Shown here one piece after another: positions 1-6,728 of a stretch of 11,100 nucleotides of DNA. Both the position numbers and the translations under genes were made by a program. The notes below the pieces were generated by a model. The model did not search any database. It saw nothing but the letters and a program-made list of their open reading frames with translations, and was not told the origin of the DNA. Source of the DNA: Actinomycetota bacterium (GTDB taxonomy: Bacteria > Actinomycetota > Acidimicrobiia > Acidimicrobiales > Ilumatobacteraceae); contig RGGX01000027.1 in assembly GCA_010024485.1 (NCBI GenBank), positions 1-11,100 on the forward strand, in the 5' to 3' direction. Position 1 is the stretch's first letter; every line of letters starts with the position of its first letter.

Positions 1-11
1 CCGACCGCGTC

Positions 12-350
12 ATGCGACGTCTGCTCAGACTGCCCGCTGACGCACCCTCCGCGTCCCCTGACTCAGCCCGGCGCGCCTTCCAGACCTCGATCATGGTGGC
101 GACGGTTCGCTGCCTGCTGATGTACATCGTCTTCCCGTTCGTCCTGCCGGCGGTCGGTATCGCCGGAGGCGTCGGACCGGTGATCGGCCTCCTCATCAGC
201 ATCGTCGCGATCACCGCGATCACCGCGAGCGTCCGCAGGTTCTGGCGAGCCGACCACTCCAAGCGTTGGCACTACACGGTGCTCGGCTTCGCGGTCATCG
301 CCTTCCTCCTCGGCCTCGTGGTCGTCGACGTGGTCGAACTCGTCGGCTGA
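12..350 (+). CDS. Small three-helix membrane protein, function unknown
   Basis: I do not recognise the family. The 112-residue protein has a basic, Pro/Ser-rich cytoplasmic-looking N-terminus (residues 1-27). Hydrophobic segments follow at about 28-50, 53-72 and 88-108, with a basic stretch between the second and third (around residues 75-86, RRFWRADHSKRW). Three membrane passes are likely. The ATG at 12 is the first start in view, but the frame is open back to base 3, so the true start may lie outside the window. It is separated from coxS by 106 bases that hold a candidate promoter, so it is probably not part of the cox transcript. Coding is supported by G/C-biased third positions and the coherent hydrophobic pattern. 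No functional link to the Mo-hydroxylase genes can be shown. Confidence 0.7.
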   Translation: MRRLLRLPADAPSASPDSARRAFQTSIMVATVRCLLMYIVFPFVLPAVGIAGGVGPVIGLLISIVAITAITASVRRFWRADHSKRWHYTVLGFAVIAFLLGLVVVDVVELVG

Positions 351-370
351 CACCGCCGTCGAGGGCCCCG

Positions 371-400
371 TTTCCAACCCACTGGGCGGAGGACTATGTT
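371..400 (+). promoter_or_regulatory. Candidate promoter of the coxSLM operon
   Basis: A -35-like TTTCCA (371-376) and a -10-like TATGTT (395-400) are separated by 18 bases in the gap before coxS. Each matches the sigma-70-type consensus at 4 of 6 positions. The predicted transcription start, about 406-408, falls at the edge of the paired GTGNCAC sites. TATGTT is one of the few T/A-rich hexamers in this gap. Prediction by eye only. Confidence 0.35.
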
Positions 401-406
401 CTCCCT

Positions 407-435
407 CGGGTGCCACCGGGGGAATGTGACACCCG
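407..435 (+). promoter_or_regulatory. Inverted repeat, candidate operator at coxS transcription start
   Basis: CGGGTGCCAC (407-416) and GTGACACCCG (426-435) are inverted with a 9-base spacer and one mismatch. Each arm also contains its own small palindrome, GTGCCAC (410-416) and GTGACAC (426-432), set 16 bases apart. This looks like a two-site operator for a dimeric regulator placed at or just past the predicted +1, where binding would repress. It could instead form a leader hairpin upstream of the coxS ribosome site. Confidence 0.4.
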
Positions 436-456
436 CCAGACCTGAGGGGAGTCAAC

Positions 457-915
457 GTGGATATCACCGTCACCATCAACGGGAAGACGCACACCGCGGA
501 CGTCGAGCCGCGGACACTGCTGGTGCAGTTCATCCGAGAACAGGCGGGCCTCACCGGCACCAACATCGGCTGCGACACGTCGTCGTGCGGAGCCTGCTCC
601 GTGCACATCGACGGAGAGGCGGCCAAGAGTTGCACCCTGCTCGCCGTGCAGGCCGACGGCTGCTCGATCACCACGATCGAGGGCATGGCCGGCGACGACG
701 GCTCGCTCCACCCGATGCAGCAGGCCTTCATGGAGAACCACGGCCTCCAGTGCGGATACTGCACGCCGGGCATGGTGATGGCGGCCACCAGCCTCCTCGC
801 CGAGAACCCGAACCCGACCGAGGAGGAGGTCCGCCTCGGCCTCGAGGGGAACCTGTGCCGGTGCACCGGCTACCACAACATCGTGCAGTCCGTTCTGGCC
901 TGCGCCAAGTCCTGA
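457..915 (+). CDS. coxS: Form II CO dehydrogenase-like small subunit, 2Fe-2S protein
   Basis: Iron-sulfur subunit of a molybdenum hydroxylase of the xanthine oxidase family. It relays electrons from the Mo centre to FAD in the cytoplasmic S2L2M2-type complex. The 152-residue protein has a plant-ferredoxin-type domain with cluster ligands C39, C44, C47 and C59 (GCDTSSCGAC motif). A C-terminal [2Fe-2S]-binding helical domain carries C99, C102, C134 and C136 (CGYCTPGM and CRCTGYHNI motifs). All eight ligands are present and the length is normal for the family. The GTG start is chosen because GAGGGGA (444-450) sits 6 bases upstream and the protein begins directly with the ferredoxin strand (DITVTINGK). 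It is the first gene of an S-L-M operon, the order typical of form II clusters; coxL follows after 63 bases with no evident signal between. Confidence 0.96.
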   Translation: MDITVTINGKTHTADVEPRTLLVQFIREQAGLTGTNIGCDTSSCGACSVHIDGEAAKSCTLLAVQADGCSITTIEGMAGDDGSLHPMQQAFMENHGLQCGYCTPGMVMAATSLLAENPNPTEEEVRLGLEGNLCRCTGYHNIVQSVLACAKS

Positions 916-978
916 CCCGCGACGAGTTCGCCACACGCTCACGACACCGAACGACATCGAGAACTGGGGGGTTCAACG

Positions 979-3366
979 ATGACCATGACCGATGACACCA
1001 CCGGGGTGCTCGGCCAGCGAATGCTGCGCCGCGAGGATCCCGCTCTCCTGACCGGCGAGGCCAAGTACACCGCTGACCTCCCGATCCCGGGCGCCCTGCA
1101 CCTGGCGGTGCTCCGCAGCCCATACGCCCGCGCGCGCATCGTCTCCGTCGACACCTCGGCGGCGGCATCCATGCCGGGCGTCACCGCCGTGTTCTCCGGG
1201 GCCGACCTCGCTGAGGCGTGGGCCGGTCCGATGCCGTGCGCCTGGCCGGTGACCGACGACATGAAGTCGCCCACCCACTACCCGCTCGCGGTGGGCCAGG
1301 CCAACTACGTCGGTGACGGGGTCGCCTGCGTGCTCGCCACCTCGGCCTCCGCGGCCCGCGACGCCCTCGACGCCATCGACGTCGAGTACGAGCCCCTCGA
1401 GGCGGTCATCGACCTCGAGGACGCCCTGAGCGACCGCGTGGTGATCCACGACGAGATCGGCACCAACCGCTCGTACACCTGGGACCTCAAGATCGAGGAG
1501 TCCGAGGGTGATGTCGACCGCGCCTTCGCCGATGCGGCCTACTCCGTGAAGGAGCGCTACATCCAGCAGCGGCTGATTCCCGCCGCCATGGAACCCCGCG
1601 CGGTGGCGGCGATCCCCCAGCCGTTCGGCGGGGACATGACGCTCTACTCGTCCACCCAGGTGCCCCACATCCTCAAGGTCATGACGGCGCTCACCCTCGG
1701 TATCCCCGAGCACCAGCTGCGGGTCGTCGCTCCGGCGGTCGGCGGTGGGTTCGGGTCGAAGCTGAACGTCTACGCCGAGGAGTTGCTCTGCGCCGCCCTC
1801 GCCCAGCGCACCGGCTCCCCGGTCCGTTGGGCCGAGACCCGCTCGGAGGGCAACCAAGCCACGATCCACGGCCGTGGCCAGATCCAGGACATCGAACTGG
1901 CCGCCGACGCCGACGGGCGCCTCACCGCGGTACGGGTCCGCCTCATCGGCGACATGGGCGCCTACCTGCAGTTGGTCACCCCCGGTGTCCCACTGCTCGG
2001 CGCCTTCCTCTACGCGGGTGTCTACGAGTTGCCGAAGACCTACGACTTCTCGTGCACCTCGGTGTTCACGAACATGACGCCCACCGACGCCTACCGCGGC
2101 GCCGGGCGTCCCGAGGCCACCTACGCGATCGAGCGGGCCATGGACTCACTCGCCGCCGAGGTGGGGGTGGATCCCCTCGAGTTGCGTCGACGCAACTTCA
2201 TCCCGACCGCGTCGTACCCCTACGAGGCCATGACCGGTCTCGTCTACGACTCCGGCGATCACGACAAGGCCGCCACCCTGGCTGCCGAGATGATCGACTA
2301 CGCCGGGGTTCGGGCCCGTCAGGAGACCCAGAACGTGCCGGGGGCCACGAAGCGCCTCGGCATCGGGGTGTCCACCTACTTCGAGATGTGCGGACTCGCA
2401 CCCTCCCGGGTGCTCGCCTCACTCAACTACGGAGCCGGGGGGTGGGAGGCGGCCACGGTGCGCGTGCTCCCGACCAACAAGATCCAGGTGGTCACCGGAA
2501 CCGCCCCGCACGGGCAGGGCCACGAGACCGCATGGTCGATGATCGTCGCCGAGAAGATGGGCGTGAGCCCCGACGATGTCGACGTCCTCCACTCCGACAC
2601 GGCGATCGCCCCGCTCGGTCTCGACACCTACGGGTCGCGTTCGCTCAGCGTCGGCGGCGTCGCCATCGCGATGGCCTGCGACAAGGTGGTCGACAAGGCG
2701 AAGCAGATCGCCGCCCACCAACTCGAGGCCAACCCCGACGACCTCGAGTTCTCCGGTGGCGAGTTCCGGGTGGCGGGGTCCCCCGATCGGGCCATGCCGC
2801 TCGCGGCGGTCGCCTTCGAGGCCTTCACCGCCCACAATCTCCCGGATGGCCTCGAGCCGAACCTCGAGGCCCACACCACCTACGACCCACCCAACTTCTC
2901 GTGGCCCTTCGGCACGCACATGTGTCTGGTCGAGGTCGACACCGAGACCGGTGAGGTCGAGGTGCTGCGGTACGTGGCGGTCGACGACTGCGGGAACCAG
3001 GTGAACCCGCTCATCGTCGACGGACAGGTGCACGGCGGCGTGATCCAGGGGCTCGCGCAGGCCCTCTACGAGGAGGCGGTCTACGACGCCGACGGGAACC
3101 TGCAGACCTCGACACTGGCCGAGTACCTCGTGCCGGCGGCGAGCGATGTCCCGTCGATCGAGACCGGCCACACGATCACCCCGTCGCCGACGAACCAGTT
3201 GGGCGTCAAGGGCATCGGCGAGGCCGGAACGATCGCGTCCACCCCGGCGGTGATCAACGCCATCGTCGACGCCCTCTCGGGCCTCGGTGTGCGCGATGTG
3301 CCGATGCCGGCGAGTCCGAACACCGTCTGGAGAGCAATCAACGAGGCACAAGGAGGCCAGCAGTGA
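979..3366 (+). CDS. coxL: Form II CO dehydrogenase-like / Mo-hydroxylase large subunit
   Basis: Catalytic molybdopterin-cytosine-dinucleotide subunit, 795 residues, a normal length. By family knowledge it has an a/b-hammerhead domain (about 20-130) and two Mo-cofactor-binding domains (about 140-380 and 470-740). Visible motifs are GGGFGSK (255-261), the active-site loop AYRGAGR (371-377), the cofactor-contact motif PHGQGHET (Q513) and the C-terminal GIGEAGT, whose E748 is the expected catalytic glutamate. True form I CO dehydrogenases have AYRCSFR, whose Cys binds Cu; here that position is G374, so this is form II. The substrate of form II enzymes is unsettled: the same loop occurs in aldehyde and N-heterocycle hydroxylases, so the name 'CO dehydrogenase' is a family label only. 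ATG 979 follows a G-run (966-971) by 7 bases; ATG 985 is a possible alternative. The stop overlaps the coxM start. Confidence 0.95.
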   Translation: MTMTDDTTGVLGQRMLRREDPALLTGEAKYTADLPIPGALHLAVLRSPYARARIVSVDTSAAASMPGVTAVFSGADLAEAWAGPMPCAWPVTDDMKSPTHYPLAVGQANYVGDGVACVLATSASAARDALDAIDVEYEPLEAVIDLEDALSDRVVIHDEIGTNRSYTWDLKIEESEGDVDRAFADAAYSVKERYIQQRLIPAAMEPRAVAAIPQPFGGDMTLYSSTQVPHILKVMTALTLGIPEHQLRVVAPAVGGGFGSKLNVYAEELLCAALAQRTGSPVRWAETRSEGNQATIHGRGQIQDIELAADADGRLTAVRVRLIGDMGAYLQLVTPGVPLLGAFLYAGVYELPKTYDFSCTSVFTNMTPTDAYRGAGRPEATYAIERAMDSLAAEVGVDPLELRRRNFIPTASYPYEAMTGLVYDSGDHDKAATLAAEMIDYAGVRARQETQNVPGATKRLGIGVSTYFEMCGLAPSRVLASLNYGAGGWEAATVRVLPTNKIQVVTGTAPHGQGHETAWSMIVAEKMGVSPDDVDVLHSDTAIAPLGLDTYGSRSLSVGGVAIAMACDKVVDKAKQIAAHQLEANPDDLEFSGGEFRVAGSPDRAMPLAAVAFEAFTAHNLPDGLEPNLEAHTTYDPPNFSWPFGTHMCLVEVDTETGEVEVLRYVAVDDCGNQVNPLIVDGQVHGGVIQGLAQALYEEAVYDADGNLQTSTLAEYLVPAASDVPSIETGHTITPSPTNQLGVKGIGEAGTIASTPAVINAIVDALSGLGVRDVPMPASPNTVWRAINEAQGGQQ
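3350..3356 (+). promoter_or_regulatory. Strong ribosome binding site inside coxL for coxM
   Basis: AAGGAGG, close to the perfect anti-16S complement, lies in the last codons of coxL, 6 bases before the GTG at 3363. It fixes the coxM start and indicates coupled translation across the GTGA overlap. Confidence 0.8.
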
Positions 3367-4187
3367 TCCCTGCAGCATTCGACTACGTCAGGGCCGGCTC
3401 CGCCGCCGAGGCGATCGATCTGATCGGCCAGTACGGGGACGAGGCCAAGTTCCTCGCCGGTGGGCACAGTCTCGTGCCGGCGATGAAGCTCCGCCTCGCC
3501 CAGCCGACGGTGCTCGTCGACATCGGTCGCGTGGCCGATCTGTCCTACATCCGGGAGGACGGCGACCAGATCGCGATCGGCGCGCTCACTCGGCACATGG
3601 ACGTCGAGAACTCGCCGGTGCTCGCCGAGCATGTCCCCCTGCTCGCCCACGCGGCGGGGCACGTGGGTGACCCGCAGGTGCGTCACCGCGGCACCATCGG
3701 CGGCTCGCTGGCCCATGCCGACCCGGCATCGGACCTTCCGGCGACCACCCTCGCGCTCGGCGCCACCTACGTCGCCCAAGGTCCGAACGGGACCCGGGAG
3801 ATCGCGGCGGCCGACTTCTATCACGGCTACTTCACCTCAGCCCTCGCGCCCGACGAGATGCTGACGGAGATCCGCGTCCCGAAGATGGGCGGGGCCGGAT
3901 GGAGTTTCCAGAAGTTCAACCGTCGCGCCCAGGACTGGGCGATCGTCGGCGTGGCCGCCTGGCAGCGCGGCTCGGAGTGCGGGGTCGGGCTGGTCAACAT
4001 GGCCTCGACCCCGGTGCTGGCGAGCAGTGTCGCATCCGCGGTGGCCGGCGGGGCATCCGCGGCCGACGCCGCCGAGGCCGCCGCGGCCGAGGCCGATCCG
4101 CAGGCCGACCTGAACGCCTCGGTGGACTACCGGGTGCATCTGGCCAAGGTGCTCACCCGTCGCGCCCTCGAGGCCTCGGCCGGCTGA
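3363..4187 (+). CDS. coxM: Form II CO dehydrogenase-like medium subunit, FAD-binding
   Basis: Flavoprotein subunit of the same Mo-hydroxylase; it takes electrons from the CoxS 2Fe-2S clusters onto FAD and passes them to the acceptor. The 274-residue protein has the FAD-binding domain first (about 1-170), with the conserved AGGHSL (32-37) and TIGGSLAHADPASD (111-124) FAD motifs. A CO-dehydrogenase-flavoprotein C-terminal domain follows (about 172-270). The GTG start overlaps the coxL stop by 4 bases (GTGA) and has a strong Shine-Dalgarno at 3350-3356, so translation is probably coupled. The C-terminal domain contains an Ala/Glu-rich stretch around residues 225-250. This is the last structural gene: a strong hairpin follows within 50 bases. 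Length and motifs are normal; no defect is seen. Confidence 0.95.
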   Translation: MIPAAFDYVRAGSAAEAIDLIGQYGDEAKFLAGGHSLVPAMKLRLAQPTVLVDIGRVADLSYIREDGDQIAIGALTRHMDVENSPVLAEHVPLLAHAAGHVGDPQVRHRGTIGGSLAHADPASDLPATTLALGATYVAQGPNGTREIAAADFYHGYFTSALAPDEMLTEIRVPKMGGAGWSFQKFNRRAQDWAIVGVAAWQRGSECGVGLVNMASTPVLASSVASAVAGGASAADAAEAAAAEADPQADLNASVDYRVHLAKVLTRRALEASAG

Positions 4188-4202
4188 GACGCGCCCACTG
4201 AG

Positions 4203-4267
4203 CCGGCCTCGGCCGGTGAACACCACGACGGTTGCCCCGGCCTCGGCCGGGGCAACTGCCGTTGTGG
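4203..4267 (+). terminator. GC hairpin pair after coxM, probable terminator
   Basis: The main element at 4231-4256 is a perfect inverted repeat, GTTGCCCCGGCC / GGCCGGGGCAAC around TC. It extends outward, with one G-T pair and a 3-base bulge, to about 4223-4267. A shorter hairpin, CCGGCC-TC-GGCCGG at 4203-4216, repeats the same 14-base core found at 4237-4250. No T-run follows, so it would act as the U-less, hairpin-only type of terminator often proposed for actinobacteria. It could instead be a transcript-stabilising or attenuating element, since genes on the same strand continue downstream. Confidence 0.6.
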
Positions 4268-4322
4268 GACGGTCACGCGGGCGCCGCGGGCGTGAACATA
4301 TGCTCGCCGCAGGTGATACCCC

Positions 4323-5750
4323 ATGACCTTCCAACCCGACGACGTCGATCAGCGTCATCTCGACGCGATCGCCGACGCTGAGCAGGTCGCCTACTGGCTC
4401 GACGGCGCCCACGTCCCCGACACCAACTCCACCCTGGTCCGCAACGAGAGCTGCGACCTCTGCGTGGTCGGAGGCGGTTACACCGGTCTGTGGACCGCGA
4501 TCATCGCCAAGGAGCGCGATCCCTCCCGTGATGTGGTGCTCATCGAGGCCCACGCCATCGGCAACGCCGCCAGCGGTCGCAACGGCGGCTTCATGGACGC
4601 CTCACTGACCCACGGCATCTCCAACGGCCTCCGTCACTTCCCCGACGACATCGAGATCCTCGAAGAGCTCGGCATGAAGAACCTCGACGAGATCGAGGCC
4701 GCCCTGCGCCGTTACGGGGTCGACTGCGACTACGAGCGATCCGGGGTCATCGAGGTGGTCGCCGAGCACCACCCCGCGAGCTATGAGAAGGATCTCCACG
4801 AGGAGTACGCCCTCATGGAACGCCTCGGTCACGAGGTGTCCTGGCTCGACCGCGAACAGATGCAGACCGAGGTGTCGTCGCCGACCTACACGAGTGGTCT
4901 CTGGGACCGCAACGGATGCGCTCTGGTCGATCCGGCCCGCCTGGTGTGGGGACTCAAGGCGACCGCCGAACGCCTCGGGGTGCGCATCTACGAGGACACC
5001 AAGGCGACCGCCATCGAACGTGACGGCATCGGCATCATGGTCACCACCCCGCTCGGTCACATCCGCGCGGGCAAGGTCGCGCTCGCGACCAACGCCTTCA
5101 AGCCGCTCCTGAGACGTATCTCGAACTACATCGCACCCGTCTACGACTACTGCATGATCACCGAGCCCCTCAGCGAGTCCCAGCTCGCCTCGATCGGATG
5201 GGCCAACCGGCAGGGCCTGAGCGACAACGCCAACCAGTTCCACTACTACCGACTCACCTCGGACAACCGGATCCTCTGGGGCGGCTACGACGCCATCTAC
5301 TACTGGGGCGGAAAGGTGTCGACCGAACTCGAGAGCCGACCCGAGTCCTGGGCGCTGCTCAGCCAACACTTCTTCCAGACCTTCCCGCAGCTCGAGGGCC
5401 TCCGGTTCAGCCACATGTGGGGCGGGGCCATCGACACCTCCAGCCGGTTCACGGTGTTCTGGGGACGCGCCCTCGGCGGACGCGTCGCCTATGCCCTCGG
5501 CTACACCGGCCTCGGCGTCGCCGCCTCACGGTTCGGGGCCGCCACGATGCTCGACCTGCTCCACGGCCGACGCTCGGTCGCCACCCAGACCTCGATCGTT
5601 CGCGACAAGCCCTGGCCGTTCCCTCCCGAACCCTTCCGATTCCTCGGCATCCAGGCCACCCGGTGGTCCCTCGAGCGGGAGGACCGCACCGGTCGGCGCA
5701 ACCTGTGGCTGCGCGGGCTCGACCGCATCGGCCTCGGATTCGACTCCTGA
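4323..5750 (+). CDS. FAD-dependent amine/amino-acid oxidoreductase (DAO family, PuuB-like)
   Basis: Predicted flavoenzyme of the D-amino-acid oxidase/glycine oxidase superfamily, which oxidises amines or amino acids to imines that hydrolyse to aldehyde or keto acid plus ammonia. The 475-residue protein has an N-terminal extension (1-43), then the Rossmann FAD motif G50-x-G52-x-x-G55 with acidic E75 at the end of strand 2. Next come GNAASGRNGGF (80-90), a motif typical of gamma-glutamylputrescine oxidase-like proteins, and a C-terminal flavin-contact segment with GYTGLG. No signal peptide or membrane helix is seen. The ATG at 4323 is preceded by AGGTGA (4311-4316), 6 bases away. It lies between coxM (behind a hairpin) and coxD (before another), so it may be its own unit. 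Substrate cannot be read from the sequence; polyamine derivative, sarcosine-like or D-amino acid are all possible. Confidence 0.88.
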   Translation: MTFQPDDVDQRHLDAIADAEQVAYWLDGAHVPDTNSTLVRNESCDLCVVGGGYTGLWTAIIAKERDPSRDVVLIEAHAIGNAASGRNGGFMDASLTHGISNGLRHFPDDIEILEELGMKNLDEIEAALRRYGVDCDYERSGVIEVVAEHHPASYEKDLHEEYALMERLGHEVSWLDREQMQTEVSSPTYTSGLWDRNGCALVDPARLVWGLKATAERLGVRIYEDTKATAIERDGIGIMVTTPLGHIRAGKVALATNAFKPLLRRISNYIAPVYDYCMITEPLSESQLASIGWANRQGLSDNANQFHYYRLTSDNRILWGGYDAIYYWGGKVSTELESRPESWALLSQHFFQTFPQLEGLRFSHMWGGAIDTSSRFTVFWGRALGGRVAYALGYTGLGVAASRFGAATMLDLLHGRRSVATQTSIVRDKPWPFPPEPFRFLGIQATRWSLEREDRTGRRNLWLRGLDRIGLGFDS

Positions 5751-5776
5751 CGTCGCGACCACCCGGATCGGGCACA

Positions 5777-5797
5777 GCCCGATGGCACCCATCGGGC
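5777..5797 (+). terminator. Perfect hairpin between oxidoreductase gene and coxD
   Basis: GCCCGATGG and CCATCGGGC form a perfect 9-bp stem with a CAC loop in the 66-base gap. No T-run follows. It is placed to end the oxidoreductase transcript just before the coxD promoter candidate. As a palindrome it could also be an operator, since it sits about 7 bases upstream of the -10-like TAGTGT. Confidence 0.45.
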
Positions 5798-5803
5798 GGG
5801 GGG

Positions 5804-5819
5804 TAGTGTCCCCCGGGTG
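5804..5819 (+). promoter_or_regulatory. Candidate leaderless promoter for coxD
   Basis: TAGTGT (5804-5809) fits the actinobacterial -10 form TANNNT and ends 7 bases before the GTG start at 5817. Transcription would then begin at or next to the start codon, giving a leaderless message. This fits the lack of a Shine-Dalgarno at normal spacing; the G-run at 5798-5803 is 13 bases away and may pair with the CCCCC at 5810-5814. Confidence 0.4.
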
Positions 5820-6728
5820 ACTCCCACCGATGTCCGAGATGCCCTCGGCGAGCACGGCTATCTCGCTGACACCGGGCTGGCCACGGCGGTGTTCCTCTCC
5901 CTCGACCTCGGCCGGCCCCTCCTGCTCGAGGGCGACGCCGGCGTCGGCAAGACGGAGCTGGCCAAGGCCATCGCGTCGTGGACCGGCGGTGAGCTGATCA
6001 GGCTCCAGTGCTACGAGGGGATCGACTCCTCCCAGGCCGTCTACGACTGGGACTACGCCCGCCAACTCCTGCACCTGCGGGCAGCGGAGGCCACCGGTGA
6101 GACGACCGGCCGGTCGGCCGAGTCGGTCGAGGCCGAGCTCTACGACGAGCGCTTCCTCATCCGTCGTCCCCTCCTGCGATCCCTCGAGCCGGTGACCGGT
6201 GCCGTACCGGTGCTCCTCGTCGACGAGATCGACCGGGCCGACGACGAGTTCGAGGCCTACCTGCTCGAGATCCTCTCCGACTTCCAGGTGACGGTCCCCG
6301 AGATCGGGGTCTTCCGAGCGGAGCGAGCTCCGGTGGTGATCCTCACCTCGAACCGGACCCGCGACGTCCACGACGCCCTGAAACGCAGATGCCTCTACCA
6401 CTGGGTGGAGCATCCCGACTTCGATCGCGAGGTCGAGATCGTCCGCCTCCGCTCGCCCGAGGTCGACCGGCGACTCGCGCGTCAGGTCGCCGCCGCGGTC
6501 GAGGTCATGCGCGATCTCGACCTGTACAAGCCACCGGGGGTCGCCGAGACCATCGACTGGGCCACCGCGCTCGGTCGGCTCGGGGTGCGCGCCCTTGATG
6601 ACGCCTCGGTGACCGCCACGCTCGGGACGGTGCTCAAGTACCGCGAGGACCAGCAGCGGGTCACCGATCGCGGCATCACCAGCCTGCTCGAACGCGTGGG
6701 CGTGCGGGTCGGCGACCGCTCGGCGTGA
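5817..6728 (+). CDS. coxD: MoxR-family AAA ATPase, CoxD-like Mo-hydroxylase maturation factor
   Basis: ATP-driven chaperone. In Oligotropha (Afipia) carboxidovorans, CoxD is needed to mature the active site of CO dehydrogenase, acting on the apo-enzyme. The 303-residue protein has Walker A GDAGVGKT (39-46), Walker B LLVDEID (133-139, with D136 and E137), sensor-1 LTSN (176-179) and the KRRCLYHW arginine region just after. The C-terminal part is the helical AAA lid. Length is normal for the family. The start codon is GTG; the region upstream holds hairpins and a leaderless-type -10. Its stop overlaps the next gene's start (GTGA), and AAA plus VWA partners are the usual pair. The clade's enzyme lacks the Cu ligand, so here its job is more likely cofactor insertion or sulfuration than Cu loading (inference). 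Confidence 0.92.
   Translation: MTPTDVRDALGEHGYLADTGLATAVFLSLDLGRPLLLEGDAGVGKTELAKAIASWTGGELIRLQCYEGIDSSQAVYDWDYARQLLHLRAAEATGETTGRSAESVEAELYDERFLIRRPLLRSLEPVTGAVPVLLVDEIDRADDEFEAYLLEILSDFQVTVPEIGVFRAERAPVVILTSNRTRDVHDALKRRCLYHWVEHPDFDREVEIVRLRSPEVDRRLARQVAAAVEVMRDLDLYKPPGVAETIDWATALGRLGVRALDDASVTATLGTVLKYREDQQRVTDRGITSLLERVGVRVGDRSA

Noticed and set aside
12..350. The small membrane protein as a possible extra cox subunit or membrane anchor
   Set aside because: It has three predicted helices and no similarity I recognise to CoxB, CoxC, CoxH or CoxK, and a promoter candidate separates it from coxS.
916..978. Gap between coxS and coxL as a promoter or hairpin site
   Set aside because: I saw no good -10 element or inverted repeat; the G-run at 966-971 is adequately explained as the coxL ribosome site.
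973..1869. Long open frame on the minus strand opposite coxL (298 codons)
   Set aside because: It lies wholly opposite the clear coxL coding sequence, is rich in Arg, Gly, His and Val as expected from antisense of GC-rich coding DNA, and shows no family motif.
1827..2954. Long plus-strand open frame (375 codons) within coxL
   Set aside because: It is extremely Arg/Pro/Gly-rich, out of frame with a protein whose active-site motifs run through the same bases, and has no ribosome site.
2419..3378. Minus-strand open frame of 319 codons opposite the end of coxL
   Set aside because: It is an antisense shadow of coxL; composition is low-complexity in Val, Gly, Asp and Arg, with no recognisable domain.
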